Positions 40,853 through 46,469 of a stretch of DNA of 46,469 nt are shown piece after piece. The notes under the pieces were generated by a model. That model saw only the letters and a program-made list of their open reading frames with translations. It did not search any database and had not been told where the DNA came from. Source of the stretch: Bacillota bacterium (GTDB lineage Bacteria; Bacillota; Clostridia; Christensenellales; UMGS416). Every line of letters begins with the position of its first letter. Position 1 is the stretch's first letter. The translations under genes and the position numbers were made by a program. Location of the stretch: the NCBI GenBank assembly GCA_023410875.1, contig JAEYPH010000067.1:1-46469 (forward strand), written 5' to 3'.

Positions 40853-41970
40853 AGGCGCTCCACCCGGCCGCTGGCAAAGCTGCGGCTGGCGGCGTCCATG
40901 ATCCGCTGGGTCTCAATGCCGTCCAGGATGTCCGGCGAGGCCGGGCGCTCATGGGCCACGGCGGTCAGGAAACTGTACAGGCAGTGCAGGTGGCCCCGCA
41001 GCCAGCCGGAGCTGTTCTTGACCGAGGGAAACTGCACGATGTCGCCGTAGCGGCTGCTGGTGCGGATGCGCGTGAAGCCCCGGTTGCCGCCCAGGGTGGC
41101 CTCGGGGTTGGCCTCGTCGAAGAACCACAGCCCATCCTCGTCGGAAAGCTCGAGTATGATGGCCCCCTTGGTGCCGTGGATCTCCAGCTTGAGTTCGTCG
41201 TCTATGCCGGTGGCGATCTTGCTGGCTTCCAGCGTGCCGGCTGCGCCGCTGGCCAGCGTGGCCGTCAGCAGCACCTGGTCCTCGGCCACGGCGTCGCTCA
41301 ACGTGCCGTCGGGCAGAGGCCGCTGAGGATACAGCGTGCGGGCCTTACCCCATACCTCGGTAAAGTCTCCCAGCAGATAGCGGGTCAGGTCGATCAGGTG
41401 GCTGCCCAGGTCCAGCAGCACGCCGCCTTCGTCGGCGCGCATCTTGAAGCCCATGGGCCTGTCGGCATAGATGGAGCCGGCATGCAGATAGCGCCCGCGA
41501 AAGCTGATGATCTGACCCAAACGCCCCTCTTCGATGAGCTCCTTTGCCCGCATCGTCGCGGCGAAGAAGCGGTTGTGGAACACCATCTGGTGCGTGAGAG
41601 CGCGGCCCGCCAGCGCCTGAGCGATGCCCTCGGTTTCCGACAGGCGCACGACCAGCGGCTTATCCATGTACACATGCTTGCCGCGCTCGATGGAATACAG
41701 CAGCATGTCCCGGTGCAGGCCGTTGGGCGCGCTGATGGTTACGGCGTCCACCTGGGGGCTGTCCAGCAGCGCGCGCCAATCCTCAAACACGAGAGGGAAG
41801 CCGCCCTCGGCCACGGCGCGGCGGCGGCTGGATTCGCTGGGCGAGGCCACGGCGATGAGTTCCGCCGTGAAGGGTAGGTCCCGGTAGAAGAAGGGCAGCG
41901 AACGGCACCCCCAGGAGTGGGTGCGGCCCATGAAGCCGTAGCCGATGACGCCAAGACGGATGTGTTTCAT
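40849..41970 (-). CDS. Gfo/Idh/MocA-family NAD(P)-dependent oxidoreductase
   Basis: A 373-aa dehydrogenase. The N-terminal Rossmann fold has GVIGYGFMGRTHS (residues 8-20); the conserved EKP-type motif appears as MDKPLV, and the C-terminal alpha/beta domain contains GVLLDLGSHLIDLTRYLLG with the catalytic-site Asp/His. Members oxidise or reduce sugars, inositols and related polyols. Start at 41970 with GGGAGG about 5 nt upstream; the longer frame to 42030 overlaps the divergent gtrA promoter. First gene of a two-gene operon with the asparaginase-like gene. Substrate unknown. Confidence 0.92.
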   Translation of the reverse strand: MKHIRLGVIGYGFMGRTHSWGCRSLPFFYRDLPFTAELIAVASPSESSRRRAVAEGGFPLVFEDWRALLDSPQVDAVTISAPNGLHRDMLLYSIERGKHVYMDKPLVVRLSETEGIAQALAGRALTHQMVFHNRFFAATMRAKELIEEGRLGQIISFRGRYLHAGSIYADRPMGFKMRADEGGVLLDLGSHLIDLTRYLLGDFTEVWGKARTLYPQRPLPDGTLSDAVAEDQVLLTATLASGAAGTLEASKIATGIDDELKLEIHGTKGAIILELSDEDGLWFFDEANPEATLGGNRGFTRIRTSSRYGDIVQFPSVKNSSGWLRGHLHCLYSFLTAVAHERPASPDILDGIETQRIMDAASRSFASGRVERL

Positions 41971-41990
41971 CGTTCCTCCCAAATGCGGCA

Positions 41991-42018
41991 TTTGGCCGCG
42001 TGCAAACGGTGGTATAAT
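41991..42018 (+). promoter_or_regulatory. Candidate promoter of the gtrA-PP2C genes
   Basis: A perfect TATAAT (42013-42018) with a weak TTTGGC (41991-41996) 16 bp upstream, in the short divergent region before gtrA. The near-palindrome AAATGCGGCATTT (41981-41993) beside it could be an operator. Confidence 0.45.
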
Positions 42019-42065
42019 ATAGGTGTTCATATCATAACAAACCGCGATGGGAGTGGCAACGACCG

Positions 42066-42485
42066 TTGAAAGCCTTGGCTGAGCTGATTCGCAAACACCG
42101 GCAGTTCCTGCTCTACGCCCTGGTGGGCGCGGCCAACACGCTGGTGACCATGGGCGTGCTCTACATAACCCTGGAAGTGGCTGGCTGGCCGGGGTGGCTG
42201 TGCTACCCGCTGGCCTATGGCGCCGGCGCCGCCAATGGTTATTTCTGGAGCACGCGCTCGGTGTTCCGCGTGCGCGGCACCGCCGGCAACCTGACCAAGT
42301 TCCTGCTGGTCAACGTGGCCACGTTGGGCGTGAACCAGGGGCTCATGTGGCTGCTGGTTGACCATTGGGGCGTGTATTCTGTGCTGGCGCAGGCGCTGGT
42401 CACGCCCTTTACGTTCATCGCCAACTATTCACTCAACAAGCTATGGACCTTCGCCCAGCCGGGCGGGGCGCGCCCGGAGCGCTGA
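42066..42485 (+). CDS. GtrA-family membrane protein
   Basis: A 139-aa protein with four membrane helices: FLLYALVGAANTLVTMGVLY, WLCYPLAYGAGAANGYFW, FLLVNVATLGVNQGLMWLL and an ALVTPFTFIANYSLNKLWTF segment, the family's typical ending. GtrA proteins are thought to help flip lipid-linked sugars across the membrane for polysaccharide or teichoic-acid glycosylation. The only in-frame start is a TTG at 42066, with GGGAG about 12 nt upstream, suggesting weak translation. The PP2C gene follows 1 bp after the stop. Confidence 0.85.
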   Translation: MKALAELIRKHRQFLLYALVGAANTLVTMGVLYITLEVAGWPGWLCYPLAYGAGAANGYFWSTRSVFRVRGTAGNLTKFLLVNVATLGVNQGLMWLLVDHWGVYSVLAQALVTPFTFIANYSLNKLWTFAQPGGARPER

Positions 42486-42486
42486 T

Positions 42487-43275
42487 ATGGGGCTGACCAC
42501 ATTGCTGGGCGGCAAGAGCGCCCCGGTCACGGCCAATCGGTGCGGCGGGGCCCAGGCCGCGTGGGCCCACTGGCAGGGCAGCCGCGCCGAGCAGCAGGAC
42601 GCCTGCGGTGTGTTTTGCAGCGGCACGCTGCTGCTGGCGGCGGTGGCCGACGGCATGGGCGGGCTGGCCCAAGGCGCGCAGGCGGCTCGGGCCGCCATAG
42701 AGGCCTGCGACCGCGAGACGCCCACGCTGGCAAAACAGCCGCTGGAGTTTGACGCGCTGCACGAGGCGCTGCTGCGCATCAACGGCGCTGTGCACGATGC
42801 TGTGGGCCGGCCCCGCGCGGCGCTCAGCGGCACCACGCTGGTGGCCGCGGCGGTGCAGCACGGGTCGCTGCGGCTCATGTGGAGCGGCGACAGCCGGGCC
42901 TATCTATGGCGGCGGGGCAAGCTGATCCCGTTGACCTTTGACCACAACTATGAGCGCCAACTGCTCTCGCTGGCCGCCGAGGGGAGGCTCACCGAGGACC
43001 AGGCGCGCTCCCACCCCAAGGGCGCGCATCTGACCGGCTATCTGGGCCTGCGGGAGCCTCAGGAGTACAGCATATCCGGCACGGCCACGGAGGTTGCGCG
43101 CGGCGACGCGCTGCTGTTGTGCACCGACGGGCTGTATCACGCGCTGGGTGAGGGCGCTTTGCGCAAATATCTCTCGCTGGACGCCGAGAAGGCCGCCGGC
43201 GCGCTGATTCGCGCCGTGGCCCGCGTCAATGCTCCCAACCAGGACAATGCCACCGCCTGTGTCGTCAGGTGGTAA
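42487..43275 (+). CDS. PP2C-family serine/threonine phosphatase
   Basis: A 262-aa phosphatase with the PP2C metal motifs in order: EQQDACGV, VADGMGG, SGTTLVAA, WSGDSRAYLWRRG, LLCTDGLY and NQDNATACVV. It removes phosphate from Ser/Thr residues using two metal ions. The sequence is closer to the PrpC/Stp type than to SpoIIE-like proteins. No partner kinase is adjacent, unlike the common prpC-prkC pair. Start at 42487 with GGAG 9 nt upstream, 1 bp after gtrA; a short membrane peptide gene follows. Confidence 0.88.
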   Translation: MGLTTLLGGKSAPVTANRCGGAQAAWAHWQGSRAEQQDACGVFCSGTLLLAAVADGMGGLAQGAQAARAAIEACDRETPTLAKQPLEFDALHEALLRINGAVHDAVGRPRAALSGTTLVAAAVQHGSLRLMWSGDSRAYLWRRGKLIPLTFDHNYERQLLSLAAEGRLTEDQARSHPKGAHLTGYLGLREPQEYSISGTATEVARGDALLLCTDGLYHALGEGALRKYLSLDAEKAAGALIRAVARVNAPNQDNATACVVRW

Positions 43276-43293
43276 GATATTCAGGAGGACTCT

Positions 43294-43398
43294 ATGAACC
43301 TAAGCCCACGTTGGAAACTGATCATTAAGATTGCCGCCATCGCCGCAGCGCTGCTGATGGTGCTGGGGATGGCGCTGCCGTATATCAGCTCTTTTTAG
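43294..43398 (+). CDS. 34-aa single-helix membrane peptide
   Basis: Starts at 43294 behind AGGAGG with good spacing, 18 bp after the PP2C stop. The sequence has a basic start MNLSPRWKLIIK and a hydrophobic helix AAIAAALLMVLGMALPYI, then stops. It is the size and pattern of small membrane peptides often overlooked by annotation. Family not recognised; the ribosome-binding site and operon position support translation. Confidence 0.6.
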   Translation: MNLSPRWKLIIKIAAIAAALLMVLGMALPYISSF

Positions 43399-43439
43399 CA
43401 CGATACATCCAGTTCAAGTTCAGATGGCTTATCCGGGCG

Positions 43440-43468
43440 TTTCATGAGTGCCCGCATTGTGATATGCT
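43440..43468 (+). promoter_or_regulatory. Candidate extended -10 promoter of sbcDC
   Basis: TGATATGCT (extended -10; TATGCT at 43463-43468) with a weak TTTCAT 17 bp upstream. A CGCCC/GGGCG hairpin (about 43479-43495) lies between it and sbcD. Confidence 0.4.
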
Positions 43469-43521
43469 GATGGAAAGCGCCCGCTGCTTGGGCGTCTCTT
43501 TGCGCTACCAAAGGAGCAATC

Positions 43522-44667
43522 ATGCGAATTCTACATACCTCCGACTGGCACCTGGGCCGCATCTTCCACGGCCGGCACCTGACCGGCGAGCAGGAATACG
43601 TGCTGGAGCAGTTCTGCGATGTCGCCCGCGACGCCCGGCCGGACGTCATTCTGATCGCCGGCGATGTGTATGACCGCGCGGTGCCACCGGTGGACGCCGT
43701 GAACCTGCTGGACGACGTGCTGCACCGGCTGGTCGTGGATTTAAAGGTCCCGATCATCACGATTGCCGGCAACCACGACAGCCCGGATCGTCTGAGCTTC
43801 GGCCGGCGGCTGTTCCACAGCCACGGGCTGGCGGTGTACGGCCAGCCGCAATGCCCCGCGCCGGTCGTCACCTTGCAGGATGGCCACGGCCCGGTGCACT
43901 TTCTGCCCATCCCCTACGCTGAGCCGCCCTTCGTGCGCGAGGCGCTGGGCGATGAGGACATCGCCGGGCACGAGGCGGCGCTGGCCGCCCAGGTCGCGGC
44001 TGCCCGCGCCGCCTCGCCGGCGGGCCGGTGTGTGGCCGTGGCCCATTGCTTTTTGACCGGCGGGCAGGCCAGCGACAGCGAGCGCCCCTTGACCGTGGGC
44101 GGCGCCGGGGCTGTGCCGTGTTCGCTGTTCGATGGCTTTGCCTACACGGCGCTGGGGCATTTGCACCGTCCCCAGAGCGTGAGCTGCGACGCCGTGCGCT
44201 ACTCGGGTTCGCTGATGAAGTATTCCTTTGACGAAGCCAACCACCGCAAGGGCATCGTGCTGGCCGAGCTGGACGCCCAGGGGCACGTGAGCGCCGAGCT
44301 CATAGAGCTCAAACCCCGGCTGAACGTGCGCTGCGTGACCGGCACGCTGGAGGAGCTGCTGCGCCAAGGGGAAGCGGACCCCTGCCGTGACGACTTCATA
44401 CAGGCCACGCTGACCGACGAGGGCGCGCTGCTGGACGCCATGGGCCAGCTGCGCCGGGTGTACCCCAACGCGCTGCAGATCCAGAGGGCCTTCCTGCCCG
44501 GCGGCCAGGCGGCGGCGCTGGGCGGCGATTACCGCAAGCACACCGACTTCGACCTGTTCTGCGCCTTCTACCGCCAGACCACCGGCCGGGAGCTGGGCGA
44601 GGACACCCTGGCCGCGCTGCGCGAAGTGTTGCACAGCCTGCGGGAGCAAAACGAGGTGGGAGCATGA
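43522..44667 (+). CDS. sbcD: Nuclease SbcCD subunit D
   Basis: A 381-aa Mre11-type nuclease with phosphoesterase motifs HTSDWHLGR (residues 5-13), IAGDVYDRA, AGNHDSPDRL and the later His motif TALGHLHRPQ. With SbcC it forms the Mre11-Rad50-like complex that cleaves DNA hairpins and protein-blocked ends during repair. AAGGAG lies 7 nt before the ATG. Its stop overlaps the sbcC start by 4 bp, as usual for this pair. Confidence 0.95.
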   Translation: MRILHTSDWHLGRIFHGRHLTGEQEYVLEQFCDVARDARPDVILIAGDVYDRAVPPVDAVNLLDDVLHRLVVDLKVPIITIAGNHDSPDRLSFGRRLFHSHGLAVYGQPQCPAPVVTLQDGHGPVHFLPIPYAEPPFVREALGDEDIAGHEAALAAQVAAARAASPAGRCVAVAHCFLTGGQASDSERPLTVGGAGAVPCSLFDGFAYTALGHLHRPQSVSCDAVRYSGSLMKYSFDEANHRKGIVLAELDAQGHVSAELIELKPRLNVRCVTGTLEELLRQGEADPCRDDFIQATLTDEGALLDAMGQLRRVYPNALQIQRAFLPGGQAAALGGDYRKHTDFDLFCAFYRQTTGRELGEDTLAALREVLHSLREQNEVGA

Positions 44668-46469
44668 GGCCCATCAAACTGGAGCTGCAGGCCTTCGGCC
44701 CCTATGCCCAGCGGCAGACCATCGACTTTGGCGAGCTCAAGGACCGGCGGTTCTTCTTGATCCACGGCCCCACCGGCAGCGGAAAGACCAGCATTCTGGA
44801 TGGCATGTGCTTTGCGCTGTATGGCGAGATGAGCGGCGCAGGCCGCAAGGGCGAGCAGATGCGCAGCCAGCAGGCCGCGGCGGACCTGCCCATGGAGGTG
44901 CGCTTCACCTTCGCCGTGGGCCAGGCGCAGTATCAGGTGACCCGCAGCCCCGCCCAGAGCGTGCTCGTGAAGGGCAAACAGCGGGACGTGACGCCCAAGG
45001 CCGAGCTATGGCGGCTGGTAGGGGAGCAGCGCGAGGCCGTGGCCTCCGGCGTGCAGCGGGTCAACGAGGCCGTGCGCGACATCCTGGGCTTTCAGGCCGA
45101 GCAGTTCAAGCAGGTCGTGCTGATCCCCCAGGGGGAATTCCGAAAGCTGCTGACCGCCGGCTCCGAGGATCGCGAGAAGATACTGCAGGTGCTGCTGCAA
45201 GTGGATGGCTTCCGGCAGATCGAGGACGCCCTGAAGCAGCGGGCGCAGGCGCTGGCCAAGCAGCTGGGTGAGCAGCGGCTGGTGCGCGAGACACTGCTGC
45301 AGGAAGCGGCGGCCCCCACGCTGGAGGCGCTGCGCCAGCGCATGAGTGACAACGCCGCGCAGATGGCCGGGCTGGAAGAGCGGGTAACCCGCAGCCGGGA
45401 GGACCGGGAGCGCAGCCGCGCCGCCGCCGACGCCGGCCGGAGGGCCCAGGCGCTGCTGCAGGAGCGGGACCTGGCCCAGCAGGCAGCTGCCGCGCTGGAG
45501 GCCCGGCAGGCCGAGATGGATGATCTGGCCCGCCTGCTGAAGCGCGCCGACGCCGCCGAAGCGCTGGTGGACATCGAGCGCTCCGCCCGCGAGCGCCGAA
45601 GCGAGCGCGAGCAGGCCGCCCGGGAGGCAGAGAGCCGCGCGCAAGCGCTGCAGGCCGCCCAACAAGCGACCAAGGAAGCCGATGAGGAGCTGGCCCGCCG
45701 CCGTGGAGAGGAGCCCCTGCGGGCGGCCACCCAGGAGGAGGTCTTCCGTCTGCGCTCGGCGCTGCCCCAGGCCCAGCGTTTGGGCCTGCTGGAGCAGGCT
45801 TCCCATGCGGCCAACCGGGCGCTGCTGGATGCTCGCGCTGGTCGGGAGCGCGCCGAGGAGGCGCTGCGCAAGGAGCAGCAAGCGCTGGACGAGGCCGTGG
45901 CCCAGGCCGAGCGCTTAAGAGATGCCGCGCTGCAGACCCAGGCCGATGTGCGCCTGCGCCTGAAGCTGGAGCGCGCCTGCTGGGAGGGTGCTCAGGCCGC
46001 GGTGCTGGCGGCCATGCTGGCCGAGGGGCAGCCCTGCCCGGTGTGCGGCGCGCTGCACCACCCGGCCCCCGCCCCGGCGCAGGACGCGCCCTCGCGGGAG
46101 GCACTGAAACACCTGGAGGCCGAGGAGCAGCGCCTGACCCAACAGGCCCAGGCGCACATGGAAGCCGCCCAGAACCGCACCCGGCAGGCGGCCCAGCGCC
46201 GCCCCGCGCTGGAGCAGGCTGTGTCCGCCGCGCAAACCGCGCTGGAAGAGGCGCAGCGCGCCGCCGCCCAGGCCCAGGCCGATTGCCAGGCCGCTCTGGA
46301 ACAGGTGCCGGAAGCGCTGCGCAAGGAGGGGGCCGCCCGTGCCGCGCTGCAGGAGGCGGAGCGCCGCCTGGAGGCGCTGCAGGCCGCTTTGGCGCAGGCT
46401 GAACAGCGCGCAGCCGCCGCCACTGCCGCCGCCGCTGCCGCGGGGGAGGCTCAGCGCGCCGCCCAGGCC
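44664..46469 (+). CDS. sbcC: Nuclease SbcCD subunit C, partial (runs off window)
   Basis: The first 602 codons are present and the frame stays open to the window end. The N-terminus has KLELQAFGPYAQRQTIDFG and Walker A GPTGSGKTS, then QVVLIPQGEFRKLL, the Rad50-type signature region. From about residue 185 a long Ala/Gln/Glu/Arg-rich coiled coil runs to the zinc hook CPVCG (residues 458-462), after which the returning coiled coil begins. The C-terminal ATPase half lies outside. The coiled coil is extremely GC-rich, which creates long shadow frames on the other strand. Confidence 0.95.
   Translation, partial: MRPIKLELQAFGPYAQRQTIDFGELKDRRFFLIHGPTGSGKTSILDGMCFALYGEMSGAGRKGEQMRSQQAAADLPMEVRFTFAVGQAQYQVTRSPAQSVLVKGKQRDVTPKAELWRLVGEQREAVASGVQRVNEAVRDILGFQAEQFKQVVLIPQGEFRKLLTAGSEDREKILQVLLQVDGFRQIEDALKQRAQALAKQLGEQRLVRETLLQEAAAPTLEALRQRMSDNAAQMAGLEERVTRSREDRERSRAAADAGRRAQALLQERDLAQQAAAALEARQAEMDDLARLLKRADAAEALVDIERSARERRSEREQAAREAESRAQALQAAQQATKEADEELARRRGEEPLRAATQEEVFRLRSALPQAQRLGLLEQASHAANRALLDARAGRERAEEALRKEQQALDEAVAQAERLRDAALQTQADVRLRLKLERACWEGAQAAVLAAMLAEGQPCPVCGALHHPAPAPAQDAPSREALKHLEAEEQRLTQQAQAHMEAAQNRTRQAAQRRPALEQAVSAAQTALEEAQRAAAQAQADCQAALEQVPEALRKEGAARAALQEAERRLEALQAALAQAEQRAAAATAAAAAAGEAQRAAQA

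Noticed and set aside
45300..46469. Low-complexity Ala/Gln/Arg stretch as a repeat or separate gene
   Set aside because: It is the coiled coil of SbcC, with the zinc hook in the expected place; minus-strand frames there are shadows.

Overview
The window looks like a chromosomal segment of a high-G+C, anaerobic Clostridia-type Bacillota, probably host- or gut-associated. Evidence: the murB-PHP-rapZ-yvcK cluster, purine-rich Shine-Dalgarno sequences at almost every start, an AdhE preceded by Rex boxes, a [4Fe-4S] L-serine dehydratase with an ACT domain, many lipoproteins, and frequent 4-bp stop/start overlaps. The species cannot be named from sequence alone. No rRNA, tRNA, CRISPR array or phage structural gene was seen.

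Layout. 1-170: end of an IS3-like insertion sequence. 300-1907: a secreted lipoprotein with a MACPF pore-forming-type domain and a C-terminal beta-prism (MABP-like) domain. 1960-2265: copy A of a structured RNA element. 2315-5189: adhE behind three Rex-like operators, two of them in a tandemly duplicated promoter. 5333-6628: MFS exporter. 6723-10535 (minus): murB-PHP-rapZ-yvcK, without whiA at its usual place. 10851-13128: phosphodiester glycosidase, small membrane protein, aldose-epimerase-like protein. 13276-14617 (minus): URO-D family protein preceded by a small secreted ORF broken at a G8 tract. 14832-20828: L-serine dehydratase, lipoprotein, threonine aldolase, M19 dipeptidase, HtrA protease, ThpR. 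20829-22100: an AT-richer two-gene module followed by a decayed copy of the thpR 3' end. 22191-28737 (minus): Cys-rich conserved protein, WG-repeat lipoprotein, small lipoprotein, alpha/beta hydrolase, methyltransferase, histidine kinase and response regulator. 28956-31541 (minus): a long Ig-like repeat protein. 31640-31850: RNA element copy B, then a DEAD-box helicase. 33338-33922: uridine-kinase-like protein. 34121-37948: TetR-HlyD-ABC-ABC2 efflux operon with a visible operator. 38294-39930: an AT-rich islet with an anti-phage-type dCTP deaminase and a zinc-ribbon protein. 39959-41970 (minus): Ntn asparaginase and Gfo/Idh/MocA oxidoreductase. 42066-43398: GtrA, PP2C phosphatase, 34-aa membrane peptide. 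43522-46469: sbcD and sbcC, the latter cut by the window end.

How parts fit. The serine dehydratase, threonine aldolase and dipeptidase suggest peptide and amino-acid catabolism; acetaldehyde from threonine could be reduced by AdhE, whose promoter appears tuned to NADH/NAD+ through Rex. The cell envelope is served by murB, RapZ/YvcK, HtrA, the lipoproteins and the response regulator/kinase pair. Most worth a second look: (1) two copies of a structured RNA with conserved blocks and compensatory helices; (2) the MACPF/beta-prism lipoprotein; (3) the dCTP-deaminase islet with its upstream hairpin region; (4) the AT-rich cassette bounded by repeats of the thpR 3' end; (5) the duplicated Rex promoter; (6) the G8-tract frameshift.
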